NCBI RefSeq assembly: GCF_003226555.1
Contig: NZ_QKQS01000023.1
Coordinates: 501,263 to 565,262 of the forward strand
DNA length: 64,000 nt
Direction of reading: 5' to 3'
Source of the DNA: Rhodopseudomonas palustris
GTDB taxonomy: Bacteria > Pseudomonadota > Alphaproteobacteria > Rhizobiales > Xanthobacteraceae
In this document: positions 9,063 to 18,173 of the stretch, piece after piece
How positions within the stretch are numbered: position 1 is the stretch's first letter
How the letters are laid out: each line of letters begins with the position of its first letter
Notes under the pieces: generated by a model
What the model saw: the letters and a program-made list of their open reading frames with translations, nothing else
Told to the model about the DNA's origin: nothing
Databases searched by the model: none
Made by a program: the position numbers and the translations under genes

Positions 9063-10145
9063 TCACGAACTCAATCCCCCCGCCAGCGTCGGGATGTCGA
9101 GCGGCTTGAAGCCGTAGTGATTGAGCCAGCGGGCGTCGGCTTCGAACAATTGCCGCAGGTCGCTCATGCCGTATTTCAGCATCGCGATACGATCGATGCC
9201 CATGCCCCAGGCGAAGCCCTGATACTCGTCCGGATCGAGGCCGCAGGCGGTCAGCACGTTGGGGTGCACCATGCCGCAGCCGAGAATCTCCAGCCAGTCC
9301 TCGCCTTCGCCGAACCGGATCTCGTCCTTGCCGCGGCGGCACTGGATATCGACTTCCAGCGACGGCTCGGTGAACGGGAAGAACGACGGCCGGAACCGCA
9401 TGTTGACGTTGTCGACCTCGAAGAACGCCTTGCAGAACTCGTGCAGGATCCACTTCAGGTGGCCGAGATGGCTGCCCTTGTCGATCACCAGCCCTTCGAC
9501 CTGATGGAACATCGGCGTGTGGGTCTGGTCACTGTCACTGCGATAGGTCCGGCCGGGACAGATCACCCGGATCGGCGGTCGCTGCGACAGCATGGTCCGG
9601 ACCTGCACCGGCGAGGTGTGGGTGCGGAGCAACAGGCGCGAGCCGTCTTCCTTCGGATTGAAGTAGAAGGTGTCGTGCATCTCGCGGGCCGGATGGCCCT
9701 CGGGGAAGTTCAGCTTGGTGAAATTGTAGTCGTCGGTCTCGATGTCCGGACCTTCGGCGATCGAGAACCCCATGTCGGCGAAGATCGCGGTGAGCTCGTC
9801 CCACACCTGGCTGAGCGGATGCAGCCGGCCCTGCTCGGCGAGCGGCTCGCGCATCGGCAGCGTGACGTCGATGGTTTCGGCGGCGAGCTTGGCGTCGAGC
9901 GCGGCGGCCTTCAGCACGTCGCGGCGGGCGGTCAGCGCCTCGGTCACCGCTTCCTTGGCGCGATTGATCGCGGCGCCTTCGGTCTTGCGCTGCTCCGGAT
10001 CCATCTTGCCGAGGGTGGCGAGCAGCGCCGAGATCGAGCCCTTCTTGCCGAGCGCCCCGACACGGACCGCTTCCAGCGCGGCTTCATCGGCCGCCGCAGC
10101 GATGTCGGCGAGGATCTGGGATTGGAGGTCTTGAAGGTTCGACAT
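9063..10145 (-). CDS. pheS: Phenylalanine--tRNA ligase alpha subunit
   Basis: 360 residues from ATG 10145 ([20 protein letters not shown]). An N-terminal coiled coil (about 1-90) binds tRNA; the class II catalytic core shows the motif 2 region [39 protein letters not shown] and motif 3 [13 protein letters not shown] near the C-terminus. It forms the Phe-tRNA synthetase with PheT. An in-frame ATG at 10226 lies within an intergenic palindrome and is rejected. It follows rplT in the classic translation operon. Confidence 0.97.
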   Translation of the reverse strand: MSNLQDLQSQILADIAAAADEAALEAVRVGALGKKGSISALLATLGKMDPEQRKTEGAAINRAKEAVTEALTARRDVLKAAALDAKLAAETIDVTLPMREPLAEQGRLHPLSQVWDELTAIFADMGFSIAEGPDIETDDYNFTKLNFPEGHPAREMHDTFYFNPKEDGSRLLLRTHTSPVQVRTMLSQRPPIRVICPGRTYRSDSDQTHTPMFHQVEGLVIDKGSHLGHLKWILHEFCKAFFEVDNVNMRFRPSFFPFTEPSLEVDIQCRRGKDEIRFGEGEDWLEILGCGMVHPNVLTACGLDPDEYQGFAWGMGIDRIAMLKYGMSDLRQLFEADARWLNHYGFKPLDIPTLAGGLSS

Positions 10146-10167
10146 GGCGAAGCCACTCCCCAATGTA

Positions 10168-10239
10168 GTCATGCCCGGGCGTGACCCGGGCATCCATCGC
10201 ACTTGAAAGATGGATCGCCGGATCAAGTCCGGCGATGAC
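10168..10239. repeat. Intergenic double-palindrome element (rplT-pheS gap)
   Basis: A 72-bp nested inverted repeat: ATGCCCGGGCGTGACCCGGGCAT forms one stem, GATCGCCGGATCAAGTCCGGCGAT-type sequence forms the second, and the outer arms (GTCAT/ATGAC and ATCCATC/GATGGAT) pair with each other. It looks like a dispersed genomic repeat of the GTCATGCCCGGG type and is unrelated in sequence to the pheS-pheT repeats. Confidence 0.8.
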
Positions 10240-10260
10240 GATCAACCCGGTAGCGGGCCT

Positions 10261-10620
10261 TTAGGCTGCGAGCGCAGCCTTGACCTTCTCGGCGATCGCC
10301 TGGAACGCCGCCGGCTCGTTGATCGCGAGGTCGGACAGCACTTTGCGGTCGACGACGATGCCGGACTTGGCGAGGCCGTTGATGAACACGCTGTAGGTCA
10401 TGCCGAGCGGACGCACCGCGGCATTGAGGCGCTGGATCCACAGCGCGCGGAACGTCCGCTTCTTGCGCTTGCGATCCCGGAACGCGTACTGGCCGGCCTT
10501 GTCGACCGCAGCCTTGGCGGTGCGGATCGTGTTCTTGCGACGACCGCGATAGCCCTTGGCGAGCTTGTAGACCTTCTTATGCTTGGCGTGAGCCGTCACA
10601 CCGCGTTTGACGCGAGCCAT
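10261..10620 (-). CDS. rplT: 50S ribosomal protein L20
   Basis: 119 residues, the standard length. L20 binds 23S rRNA early in large-subunit assembly; in other bacteria it also represses its own operon. Family features are the start [16 protein letters not shown], the basic run [13 protein letters not shown] and [21 protein letters not shown]. It follows rpmI on the same strand and precedes pheS. Confidence 0.98.
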   Translation of the reverse strand: MARVKRGVTAHAKHKKVYKLAKGYRGRRKNTIRTAKAAVDKAGQYAFRDRKRKKRTFRALWIQRLNAAVRPLGMTYSVFINGLAKSGIVVDRKVLSDLAINEPAAFQAIAEKVKAALAA

Positions 10621-10710
10621 GACTGATCTCCTTCATCTGAATTTGGTTTGGACGGCCGCGCGGACGCGGCCCGATGATGAGGTTGCCGCGCGCAGGCGCG
10701 GCCAGAACGG

Positions 10711-10911
10711 TCAGGCGTTCGGCAAGAAGTACTTCTTGATGTTGTCGCCGTCGGTCTTGAAGATCACGCGGGTGCCGCGAAGCTGACGGATCTGCTTCTT
10801 GGTGCGCTTGATCATGCCGTGGCGCTTGCCGCGCTGGGCGGACACCACCTTGCCGGTGGCGGTGACTTTGAAGCGCTTTTTGGCGCCCGATTTGGTCTTC
10901 AACTTGGGCAT
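10711..10911 (-). CDS. rpmI: 50S ribosomal protein L35
   Basis: 66 residues from ATG 10911, preceded by a strong AAGGAG site. Typical L35: [20 protein letters not shown] at the start, [13 protein letters not shown] in the centre and a YFLPNA end. A longer frame from 11007 has no family support. It lies 90 bp upstream of rplT in the infC-rpmI-rplT cluster. Confidence 0.97.
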   Translation of the reverse strand: MPKLKTKSGAKKRFKVTATGKVVSAQRGKRHGMIKRTKKQIRQLRGTRVIFKTDGDNIKKYFLPNA

Positions 10912-11167
10912 TTGGCTCTCCTTTGCCACGCGCGAAAAGCGCCCCGGGGGCGCTCTGCGGCGGCGGACATGCTCGTTAGAGCGTTGAAATTGCACGACCA
11001 TTCCCAAAATCGAGGCAGGTCGGCAGGGCCATCGCCACGGCAGCCCTTGATCAGCCGGGCGATGAAGGCTGCGCTTATGGCAGAGCGGAGGCCGGTTGGC
11101 AACGTATAAGGCGGAGGATCACTCCGCGCCGACACAGGCTGACCAACCGATCGACCAAGTGGCCGGC

Positions 11168-11201
11168 AAAGAAAAAGGCCCGTCAGATCGCTGGCGGGCC
11201 T
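11168..11201 (-). terminator. Rho-independent terminator after infC
   Basis: Read on the minus strand: GGCCCGCCAG, a short loop, a GGGCC arm and then TTTTTCTTT. It sits about 33 bases past the infC stop codon, so much of the infC transcript should end here and rpmI-rplT-pheST should need read-through or their own promoter in 10912-11167. Confidence 0.85.
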
Positions 11202-11233
11202 TGTTCGTTCTGAAATCGAAACTCGGATCGGCG

Positions 11234-11773
11234 TCAGCGCGGCGCCAGCACCATCACGACCTGTCGGCCTTCGAAGCGGGCATCCTGCTCGACCTTGGCG
11301 ATTTCAGCGACGTCGTTCTTCACCTTTTCGAGCAGCTTGGTGCCGATCTCCTGGTGAGCCATTTCGCGTCCCCGATAGCGCAAGGTGATCTTGACCTTGT
11401 CGCCTTCCTCGAAGAAGCGCTGCATCGCCTTCATCTTCACGTTGTAATCGTGGTCGTCGATCATCGGGCGGAGCTTGATCTCCTTGATCTCGACGATCTT
11501 CTGCTTTTTGCGCGCCTCGGCGGCCTTTTTCTGCGCCGAGTACTTGTATTTGCCGTAGTCCATGATCTTACAGACCGGCGGCGACGAGGTCGGCGCAATC
11601 TCGACCAGATCCATGCCTGCATCCATCGCCATTTTGATCGCGACGATGGTCTCGACCTTGCCCTGGTTCACACCGGTCTGGTCGATCAGCTGGATCTCGA
11701 AGTTGCGGATTTCATCGTTGGTGCGCGGCCCGTCCTTGGCTACGGGGGGCGGCGCTCTGTTGGGACGGCGAAT
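11234..11773 (-). CDS. infC: Translation initiation factor IF-3, apparent AUU start codon
   Basis: IF-3 binds the 30S subunit, blocks premature 50S joining and checks start codon and initiator tRNA. From an ATT codon at 11773 the frame gives 179 residues, exactly a normal IF-3: [20 protein letters not shown] at the N-terminus, then the N-domain, a Lys-rich linker ([20 protein letters not shown]) and the C-domain ([20 protein letters not shown]). No ATG, GTG or TTG occurs at the proper N-terminus; the first GTG (11671) would remove 34 conserved residues. A GGAGAAG site precedes the ATT. An AUU start is known for infC in E. coli, where IF-3 represses its own translation through it. Confidence 0.92.
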   Translation of the reverse strand: MRRPNRAPPPVAKDGPRTNDEIRNFEIQLIDQTGVNQGKVETIVAIKMAMDAGMDLVEIAPTSSPPVCKIMDYGKYKYSAQKKAAEARKKQKIVEIKEIKLRPMIDDHDYNVKMKAMQRFFEEGDKVKITLRYRGREMAHQEIGTKLLEKVKNDVAEIAKVEQDARFEGRQVVMVLAPR

Positions 11774-12092
11774 GGGTTCTTCTCCACACTTGTGAACGTT
11801 GACGGCGAACGATGGATCGATGCACGACTGCTGCTGGTCGGATCCACGCGCTTCATATAGGGCGAAGCACGACCCGACGCAAAACCAACCGCGTCGATAC
11901 CAGGGTCAATGCCCTTTTTGATCCGCGCGCAGTTTGGCGGAAGAACCGCCGAGCGGCAAGCAGACTTCCGCATAAACGCAGAATCAGACGCTCCGCCGCG
12001 CAGCTTCCGTCACGCTACGCCCTGAAGGCGCCCGGCATTGACGGCGCCTTGCCGCGTACTGCAAACCAACCCGGCAACGAGGTTGTTGATCC
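11774..12092. other. Intergenic region between divergent infC and alpha/beta hydrolase genes
   Basis: This 319-bp stretch contains the infC leader and a candidate infC promoter near 11854-11882. I see no small gene, tRNA or repeat. Short open frames here do not resemble known proteins. Confidence 0.5.
11854..11882 (-). promoter_or_regulatory. Candidate sigma-70 promoter for infC
   Basis: On the minus strand, TTGCGT and TATATG are separated by 17 bases. The predicted start would leave a leader of roughly 75 bases before the AUU codon. This is based on consensus match only. Confidence 0.4.
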
Positions 12093-12878
12093 ATGACAAA
12101 ATCATCCGAACCGGCGCCGGGCTTCGTCATCGTCGGCGACGGCGCCACGGAGCGGCGAATCGCGGTCCGCCCCCGCCCCGGCGCCTCCCCCGGCCTGTTT
12201 TGGCTCGGCGGCTTCAATTCCGACATGACCGGCACCAAGGCGACCGCGCTCGACCAATGGGCCCAGGCCCGCGGCCGAGCCTGCGTCCGGTTCGATTATT
12301 CCGGCCATGGCGAATCCTCCGGCAGCTTCGCCGAGGGCACCATCGGCCGCTGGCTGGAAGAGAGCCTGGCGGTGTTCGACGCCCACTGCCGCGGTCCGCA
12401 GATCGTGGTCGGCTCGTCGATGGGCGGATGGATGGCGCTGCTGCTGGCTCGGGCGCTGCGCCGCCGCGGCGGCGAGTCGGGCGCAAGCTTGGCCGGACTG
12501 GTACTGATTGCACCGGCGCCGGATTTTACCGAAGCGTTGATGTGGAAGAGTTTTTCGCCCGAGATCCGCGCCGAGATCGAAACCAAGGGCGTCTGGCACC
12601 GCCCTTCGGAGTACGGGGAGCCCTACCCGATCACCAAGGCGCTGATCGAAGACGGCCGCAATCACCTCGTGCTCGGCGGCATGATCGAGCTCGGCTGCCC
12701 GGTGCGCATCCTGCAAGGCAAGCAGGACGAAGACGTGCCGTGGCGCCACGCCTTCGAACTGGCAGAGCGACTGCCGACTGACGACGTCGTCCTGACCATG
12801 ATCCAGGACGGCGACCACCGCCTCAGCCGCCCGCAGGACATCGCCCGGATGCTGGCCGCGGTCGAGGAGATCAGCTGA
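12093..12878 (+). CDS. Alpha/beta hydrolase
   Basis: 261 residues. The nucleophile elbow VVGSSMGGWMALL carries the catalytic Ser; the oxyanion region is WLGGFNSDMTGTKA, and CVRFDYSGHGESSGSF is the typical strand before the elbow. The probable acid is the Asp in ILQGKQDEDVPW, and the His is in DGDHRLSRPQD near the C-terminus. It resembles ABHD10-like acyl-protein thioesterases/esterases, but the substrate cannot be read from sequence. No signal peptide, so cytoplasmic. It is divergent from infC and followed by an intergenic palindrome. Confidence 0.85.
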   Translation: MTKSSEPAPGFVIVGDGATERRIAVRPRPGASPGLFWLGGFNSDMTGTKATALDQWAQARGRACVRFDYSGHGESSGSFAEGTIGRWLEESLAVFDAHCRGPQIVVGSSMGGWMALLLARALRRRGGESGASLAGLVLIAPAPDFTEALMWKSFSPEIRAEIETKGVWHRPSEYGEPYPITKALIEDGRNHLVLGGMIELGCPVRILQGKQDEDVPWRHAFELAERLPTDDVVLTMIQDGDHRLSRPQDIARMLAAVEEIS

Positions 12879-12916
12879 CGGCAGGGCCCGCCGGCGTCGC
12901 CCAGCCGCATCACAAA

Positions 12917-13013
12917 TCGTCATCGCCCGCGCAGGCGGGCGAACCAGTATTCCAGAAAGATTGGTTCATCGGCGCCCTGGGATACTGGATCCCTCGCCTT
13001 CGCGAGGGATGAC
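12917..13013. repeat. Intergenic double-palindrome element (hydrolase-queG gap)
   Basis: A 97-bp inverted repeat. CGTCATCGCCCGCGCAGGCG begins one arm and CCTCGCCTTCGCGAGGG with GATGACG ends the other; ACCAGTATTCCAG pairs with CTGGGATACTGG inside. It lies between two convergent genes and looks like a dispersed repeat family distinct from the other palindromes here. Confidence 0.8.
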
Positions 13014-13025
13014 GTTTGGTCGGGA

Positions 13026-14243
13026 TCAAACCTCCTCTTCAGCATCGCCCCCGCCCCACTCCGCGCGCACGCCCTGATCTGGCTCGCCGGCAAGATGCGG
13101 CGCTTTCAGTCCGGCGAACCGCTCCGGCGGCAGCAGCTGCGCCAGAGCCCACACCGCCGCGCCGCGGATCGTCGGGCTTGGATCGGCGAGTAGCCGCTCG
13201 GCCTCCGGCGCCGACCCGCGATCCCCCGAATTGCCGATCGCGATCAGCACGTTGCGGATGAATCGATCGCGGCCGATGCGCTTGACCGGCGATTTGGTGA
13301 ACAGCGCCCGGAACGACGGGTCATCGAGGCCCACCAGTTCAGCGAGGGCCGGCGCGCGCAGGCCGTCGCGGGCGGCGAGCTTCGCCTCGCGCCCCGCCTG
13401 GGCGAACTTGTTCCACGGACATGCTGCAAGGCAGTCGTCGCAACCGTAGATCCGGTTGCCGAGGCGGCCGCGAAATTCGTGCGGGATCGGGCCTTTGTGC
13501 TCGATCGTCAGATACGAGATGCAACGCCGGGCATCGAGCTGGTAGGGAGTCGGAAACGCGGCTGTCGGGCAGGCATCGAGGCAAGCGCGGCACGAGCCGC
13601 AATGATCGCGCTCGGCCTCGTCACGCGGCAGATCGAGCGTGGTGAACACCGCACCCAGAAACATCCAGGAGCCGCGGCCGGCCGACACCAGATTGGTGTG
13701 CCGGCCCTGCCAACCGAGGCCTGCGGCCTGGGCCAGCGGCTTTTCCATCACCGCGGCGGTGTCGATGAACACCTTCACATCGCCGCCGGCGCTGGCGACC
13801 ATCCCGCGAGCGAACTGCTTCAGCCTCGCCTTGATGACATCGTGATAATCGTCGCCCTGCGCGTAGACCGAAATCGCGCCGCGGTCTTTTCGCGCCAGCA
13901 CGGCGCGGGGATCGGTGTCCGGCCCATAGTTGAAGCCGAGCATGATGACGCTTTTGACCTCGCTCCACATCACCCGGGGGTCGGAGCGGCGCTCGGGGCG
14001 GTCGGCGAGCCAAGCCATATCGCCGTGATAACCAGCGTCGAGGAACGCGCGTAGCCGCGCCGGGGCTTCAGGGATAGAGTCGGGAGCGCAGATTCCGAAC
14101 GCATCGAAGCCGAGCGCGCCCGCCTGTTCGGCGAGCTGCGCCTTCAGGGCATCGCCAGCTCGGTGCGATGCCGGCTGCGCGGCAGCGGCGCTCAGAAATC
14201 CAAATCCACGTAGGTCCGCGACGCCGGCACCCCCGCCAGCCAT
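13026..14243 (-). CDS. queG: Epoxyqueuosine reductase QueG
   Basis: Reduces epoxyqueuosine to queuosine in tRNA, the last step of queuosine synthesis, using cobalamin and two [4Fe-4S] clusters. The N-terminal domain shows [11 protein letters not shown] and [21 protein letters not shown] (cobalamin and active-site region); the ferredoxin part has [16 protein letters not shown] and [13 protein letters not shown]; a C-terminal HEAT-like tail ([17 protein letters not shown]) binds tRNA. The start is uncertain: I chose ATG 14243 (405 residues), which overlaps the upstream GST gene by about 50 bases; homology begins near [15 protein letters not shown], and no ATG/GTG/TTG occurs between the GST stop and that point. 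An ATG at 14321 is also possible. Confidence 0.88.
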   Translation of the reverse strand: MAGGGAGVADLRGFGFLSAAAAQPASHRAGDALKAQLAEQAGALGFDAFGICAPDSIPEAPARLRAFLDAGYHGDMAWLADRPERRSDPRVMWSEVKSVIMLGFNYGPDTDPRAVLARKDRGAISVYAQGDDYHDVIKARLKQFARGMVASAGGDVKVFIDTAAVMEKPLAQAAGLGWQGRHTNLVSAGRGSWMFLGAVFTTLDLPRDEAERDHCGSCRACLDACPTAAFPTPYQLDARRCISYLTIEHKGPIPHEFRGRLGNRIYGCDDCLAACPWNKFAQAGREAKLAARDGLRAPALAELVGLDDPSFRALFTKSPVKRIGRDRFIRNVLIAIGNSGDRGSAPEAERLLADPSPTIRGAAVWALAQLLPPERFAGLKAPHLAGEPDQGVRAEWGGGDAEEEV

Positions 14244-14884
14244 TCGCTGAGCAGCGGACGGAACGAGGGGCGCGACTTGATGCGCGCGTACCACGCTTTT
14301 GCCGCCTCGTCCTCGATCCATGGCACGTCGCCCAGGTAATCGATCGCCGACAGATGCGCCGCGGCGGCGAGATCCGCATAGCTCATGCGATCGCCGGCGA
14401 GAAAGTTCCGGGTGCGCGCCAGCCAGCCGATATAAGCGAGATGATAGCGCACATTGGCGTTGGCGGCGCGGATCACGTCCATCGCCGGCGGGCCGCCGCC
14501 ATCCTCCTCGCTCATGAAGCGCTTGTAGATGCGCTCGGTCATCAGCGGACCGGACGCCTCCTCGAAGAACTTATCGTTGAACCACGACAGCAGCCGCCGC
14601 ACCTCGATGCGTTCGGCGGTGGACTGCGGCAGTAACCGGCGATCGCCAAGCTCGCTGCCGTGCACCTCGTCGAGAAACTCCACGATCACACCGGCCCCGG
14701 GGACCGGCGGCCGCCCTTCGGCGACCAGCACCGGCGTGGTTCCAGCAGGGTTCAGCGCCAGGAAAGCAGTTCGACGCTCCCAGGACCGTTCCTCCACCAG
14801 TCTGAGATCGAGACCGTGCTCGCCGAGCGCAAGGCGGATGAACCGCGACAGCGGGCAGAACGGATGGTGGAACAGGGTGTACAT
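14192..14884 (-). CDS. Glutathione S-transferase family protein
   Basis: 230 residues. The N-terminal thioredoxin-like domain starts [20 protein letters not shown] with the Cys/Ser positions of the glutathione site, and the cis-Pro segment [10 protein letters not shown] is present. The C-terminal helical domain includes [20 protein letters not shown], the N-capping box of GSTs. It probably conjugates or reduces an unknown substrate with glutathione. Its end overlaps the likely start of queG, so the two are probably cotranscribed. Confidence 0.88.
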   Translation of the reverse strand: MYTLFHHPFCPLSRFIRLALGEHGLDLRLVEERSWERRTAFLALNPAGTTPVLVAEGRPPVPGAGVIVEFLDEVHGSELGDRRLLPQSTAERIEVRRLLSWFNDKFFEEASGPLMTERIYKRFMSEEDGGGPPAMDVIRAANANVRYHLAYIGWLARTRNFLAGDRMSYADLAAAAHLSAIDYLGDVPWIEDEAAKAWYARIKSRPSFRPLLSEWLAGVPASRTYVDLDF

Positions 14885-15084
14885 GCTGACCTAGATAGTT
14901 TCGAAGAGCTTAACAAACCGTGGCGGATCGCACCGAAAACAGCCCTTCGCGAGGCCGCCAAACTAGTCTCATGCGACGCGGACGCAAGGCATCGAAAGGC
15001 GCATTTTTGCCGTTGCGACCCCCGGGGGAATAGGCGACAAGGTCCGGCCTCGCGGGCCCCCAATCCCTTGCAGCGGACAGTTCC

Positions 15085-15891
15085 ATGCTCACCGATATCA
15101 TCAGAGCCGTCATTCTCGGCATCGTCGAGGGTGTCACCGAATTTTTGCCGGTGTCTTCGACCGGCCACCTGTTGCTGGCGGAACGGTTCTTCAACCTCGG
15201 CGAAGGCAATTTCTGGAAGAGCTTCGCGGTGCTGATCCAGCTCGGAGCGATCCTGGCGATTCTGGCGCTGTATTTCGTGAAATTGTGGCGAATCGCGCTC
15301 GGGATGTTCAGCGACCCGGCGGCTCGGCGTTTCGTCATCGGCGTGCTGGTGGCGTTCCTGCCGGCGGCGGTGATCGGCGCGGCGTTCGGCGGCTACATCA
15401 AGCACTTCTTATTTAACCCGTGGGTCGTGTGCTTTTCGCTGATCGTCGGCGGCGCAATCCTGCTGTGGGTCGATCAGCTCGACTTGAAGCCGCGCTATCA
15501 CGACGCCACCGCATTCCCGCTGCTGACCTATTTCTACATCGGCTGCGCGCAATGCACCGCGATGATCCCGGGCGTATCGCGCTCCGGCGCCAGCATCGTG
15601 GCGGCGATGCTGCTCGGCACCGACAAGCGCTCGGCGGCCGAATTCTCGTTCTTCCTGGCGATTCCGACGATGCTGGGCGCGTTCGTGTACGATCTCTACA
15701 AGAACCGGGCCGACATGACCGCCGACAATATCACCATCGTGGCGATCGGCTTCGTGGTGTCGTTCATCACGGCGATCATCGTGGTGAAGACGTTCCTGAA
15801 CTACGTCACCCGCCACGGCTTCGAGCTGTTCGCGTGGTGGCGCGTGATCGTCGGAACGCTCGGACTGATCGCCCTCGCGCTCGGGATGTAA
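15085..15891 (+). CDS. uppP: Undecaprenyl-diphosphate phosphatase (BacA/UppP)
   Basis: 268 residues, multi-spanning membrane protein. It removes a phosphate from undecaprenyl pyrophosphate to recycle the lipid carrier for peptidoglycan and O-antigen synthesis. The two signature segments are EGVTEFLPVSSTGHLLL (residues 15-31) and PGVSRSGASIVAAMLLG, which hold the Glu, Ser, His and Arg of the active site. About eight hydrophobic segments are visible. It is followed by a strong hairpin and converges with the NDUFA9-like gene. Confidence 0.96.
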   Translation: MLTDIIRAVILGIVEGVTEFLPVSSTGHLLLAERFFNLGEGNFWKSFAVLIQLGAILAILALYFVKLWRIALGMFSDPAARRFVIGVLVAFLPAAVIGAAFGGYIKHFLFNPWVVCFSLIVGGAILLWVDQLDLKPRYHDATAFPLLTYFYIGCAQCTAMIPGVSRSGASIVAAMLLGTDKRSAAEFSFFLAIPTMLGAFVYDLYKNRADMTADNITIVAIGFVVSFITAIIVVKTFLNYVTRHGFELFAWWRVIVGTLGLIALALGM

Positions 15892-15909
15892 GGAACTCGG
15901 AGCCGGAGC

Positions 15910-15932
15910 GCGGCGTCCCGACGGGACGCCGC
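15910..15932 (+). terminator. Strong hairpin between convergent uppP and NDUFA9-like gene
   Basis: GCGGCGTCCC and GGGACGCCGC form a perfect 10-bp stem with a 3-base loop, 18 bases after the uppP stop. The following TGATTGGTGTT is only a weak U-tract, so termination is likely but not certain. Confidence 0.55.
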
Positions 15933-15941
15933 TGATTGGTG

Positions 15942-16907
15942 TTACGCGGGCCTCCGCGCGAACTGTCCGGTCTTGCGGAACCGCCACAGATAAGACGGCA
16001 CCACCGCCTCCAGCGAGTCGGGCTGAATGCCGAGTCCCTGCAGCGTCAGCCCCGCCGTCTTGGCGGCTTCCGACACCACGTTGTCGACCTCGAGCATCCG
16101 CACCTGATCCGGCGTCAGCTTGAAAGCGCCCGGCGCGAACTGCAGCAGCATCGCCTGCAGGCTGGCAAGGCCGAACGGCAGCGGCACCAGCAGCGGATTG
16201 CGATCGGTGGTCTGCAAAATGATGCGTATGATTTCGCGCATCGTCAGCACTTCCGGGCCACCGAGTTCGTAAATCGCACCCGGCTTGGCGAGACCGTCGA
16301 CCGCATCGGCGACCGCGGTGGCGACGTCGCCGACATAGACCGGCTGCAACTTGGTGTCGGCCCCGACCAGCGGCAACACCGGCGACAGACGCGCCAGCCC
16401 GGCGAAGCGATTGGTGAACTGGTCTTCCGGACCGAACACCACCGAGGGGCGGAAGATGGTCGCCTGCGGCGCAGCGGCGAACACGGCCTGTTCGCCGGCG
16501 GCCTTGCTGCGGGCATAACGCGCCGGCGAATCCGGATCGGCGCCGATCGCCGAGACGTGCACCATCCGGGCTCCGGCGGACGCGGCGGCCTGCGCCACGT
16601 TGCCGGCACCGGTGCCCTGGACCGCATTGAATTTCTGCCGGCCGCCCTCGGCCAGGATCCCGACTAGGTTGATCGCCACATGGGCGCCGCGCATCGCTGC
16701 CGCGACCGATTCGGGATAGCGCAAATTCGCCTGCACGGCGTGGATCTGTCCGACGCGGCCGAGCGGCTGCAGATGCCCGGTCAGCTCCGGCCGGCGCACC
16801 GCGACCCGAATCCGGTAGTCGCGCCGCGCCAGCGCGCTGACGACGTGCCGGCCGAGGAAGCCGGAGCCACCGAAAACCGTGACGAGCGTGTCGATATTCG
16901 AAGTCAT
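15942..16907 (-). CDS. Complex I NDUFA9 subunit-like NAD(P)-binding protein (atypical SDR)
   Basis: 321 residues from ATG 16907 (MTSNIDTLVTVFGGSGFLGR). The nucleotide-binding motif VFGGSGFLGRHVVSAL is at the N-terminus; ARYARSKAAGEQAV holds the YxxxK pair of SDR proteins, and IFRPSVVFGPEDQF, ELGGPEVLTMREI and a C-terminal helical region follow. Alphaproteobacterial homologues resemble the 39-kDa accessory subunit (NDUFA9) of complex I, which binds NADPH; an assembly or regulatory role there is likely but unproven. It starts 160 bp from tRNA-Leu on the other strand. Confidence 0.85.
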   Translation of the reverse strand: MTSNIDTLVTVFGGSGFLGRHVVSALARRDYRIRVAVRRPELTGHLQPLGRVGQIHAVQANLRYPESVAAAMRGAHVAINLVGILAEGGRQKFNAVQGTGAGNVAQAAASAGARMVHVSAIGADPDSPARYARSKAAGEQAVFAAAPQATIFRPSVVFGPEDQFTNRFAGLARLSPVLPLVGADTKLQPVYVGDVATAVADAVDGLAKPGAIYELGGPEVLTMREIIRIILQTTDRNPLLVPLPFGLASLQAMLLQFAPGAFKLTPDQVRMLEVDNVVSEAAKTAGLTLQGLGIQPDSLEAVVPSYLWRFRKTGQFARRPA

Positions 16908-17029
16908 GCGGGCAGGTCCTGATCGCAGAGGAGCGTCTTTTGACGTCCGGGAATTCTCGGACATTCTGGCGGTTTCGCGTTACGCCATCAACCTTTCCCT
17001 GTACAGCGCAATTGGTCTGCGGAAGCCAT

Positions 17030-17058
17030 TTGACTTTTCCGTAACGCCTCCCTATCAA
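17030..17058 (+). promoter_or_regulatory. Sigma-70 promoter of tRNA-Leu
   Basis: TTGACT and TATCAA are separated by exactly 17 bases, and the -10 box ends 9 bases before the mature tRNA. Consensus quality and position make this a good promoter call. Confidence 0.75.
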
Positions 17059-17067
17059 GCGCCCCGG

Positions 17068-17152
17068 GCCCAGGTGGCGGAATTGGTAGACGCGCTGGTT
17101 TCAGGTACCAGTGGGTAACACCGTGGAGGTTCGAGTCCTCTCCTGGGCACCA
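17068..17152 (+). tRNA. tRNA-Leu (anticodon CAG)
   Basis: 85 bases including an encoded CCA end. Acceptor arms GCCCAGG and CCTGGGC pair; the D arm GGCGGAATTGGTAGACGC, the anticodon arm CTGGT-TTCAGGT-ACCAG (anticodon CAG, decoding CUG) and a long variable arm typical of tRNA-Leu are present, with GGTTCGAGTCC as the T arm. Confidence 0.96.
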
Positions 17153-17328
17153 TTGCCCACGCCCTTCTCCTCACATCTCTCCTCACACCGACATCTGTCA
17201 AAGACATCGGTTCGAGAGCTCCATCGCAAGGTGGCTCCCCCTCGCGTCGCGCGGATCGGGGCGATAGGTTGGGCAGTCGATTCGGGGCGTTCGGCGCTCT
17301 TTATCCATGGCCCAAAGGTTTGCGACAC

Positions 17329-17943
17329 ATGACGATCCGCCTGCATCGCGGCGACCTGCCGGATCTTTCCCGCTATACGAATTCGGTGGCGATCGACACC
17401 GAGACGATGGGGCTGCATCCGCATCGCGACCGGCTTTGCGTGGTGCAGCTGTCGAACGGTGACGGCAGCGCCGACGTGGTTCAGATCCCGCAAGGCACAA
17501 CCGACGCGCCGAACCTGAAGAAGCTGCTCGGCGATCCGGCCGTGGTGAAGATCTTCCACTTCGCCCGATTCGATCTAGCGGCGCTGTACAAGGCGTTCGG
17601 CGTGATGCCGCAGCCGGTCTACTGCACCAAGATCGCCTCGCGCCTGACCCGCACCTACACCGACCGCCACGGCCTGAAGGACCTGGTGCGCGAACTGCTC
17701 GGCGTCGATCTGTCGAAGCAGCAGCAATCCAGCGACTGGGGCGCCGACAGCTTGAGCGACGCGCAGCTCGCCTATGCGGCTTCCGACGTGCTGCATCTGC
17801 ATGCGCTGCGCGACAAGCTCGACACCATGCTGGCGCGGGAGAATCGCACCGACCTGGCCGCGGCCTGCTTCAATTTCCTGCCGGTGCGCGCCCGGCTCGA
17901 CCTCGACGGCTGGAGCGAAGAGGACATTTTCGCTCATTCGTGA
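17329..17943 (+). CDS. Ribonuclease D-like 3'-5' exonuclease
   Basis: 204 residues, only the DEDD exonuclease domain; full RNase D also has HRDC domains, which are missing. ExoI motif VAIDTETMGL, ExoII motif KIFHFARFDLAAL and ExoIII motif YAASDVLHLHALRD (DEDDy type, Tyr five residues before the last Asp) are intact. It probably trims RNA 3' ends. I chose ATG 17329 (MTIRLHRGDLPD). It follows tRNA-Leu by 176 bp and precedes the lpt genes. Confidence 0.88.
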   Translation: MTIRLHRGDLPDLSRYTNSVAIDTETMGLHPHRDRLCVVQLSNGDGSADVVQIPQGTTDAPNLKKLLGDPAVVKIFHFARFDLAALYKAFGVMPQPVYCTKIASRLTRTYTDRHGLKDLVRELLGVDLSKQQQSSDWGADSLSDAQLAYAASDVLHLHALRDKLDTMLARENRTDLAAACFNFLPVRARLDLDGWSEEDIFAHS

Positions 17944-18173
17944 ACGGCTGAGCGGCGCAACCGGCGGTTCCGACGCCGGAGCCGCCGCCGGCGCCGCGTT
18001 TCGGTCATACTCCTCCGCCTGATGGGCCAGGGCCTGCCATGGCCCTCCCCTGCCGGGGTGATTAAGATAAACTTAAGGATGTGTTGCAGACTGGAGGCCG
18101 CGCCGCCAAGCGGCACTCCGGAGGACGGAGCGCATGGCTCCGTAACAAGCGCGAAACGAGCTCGGGAGCAGCG

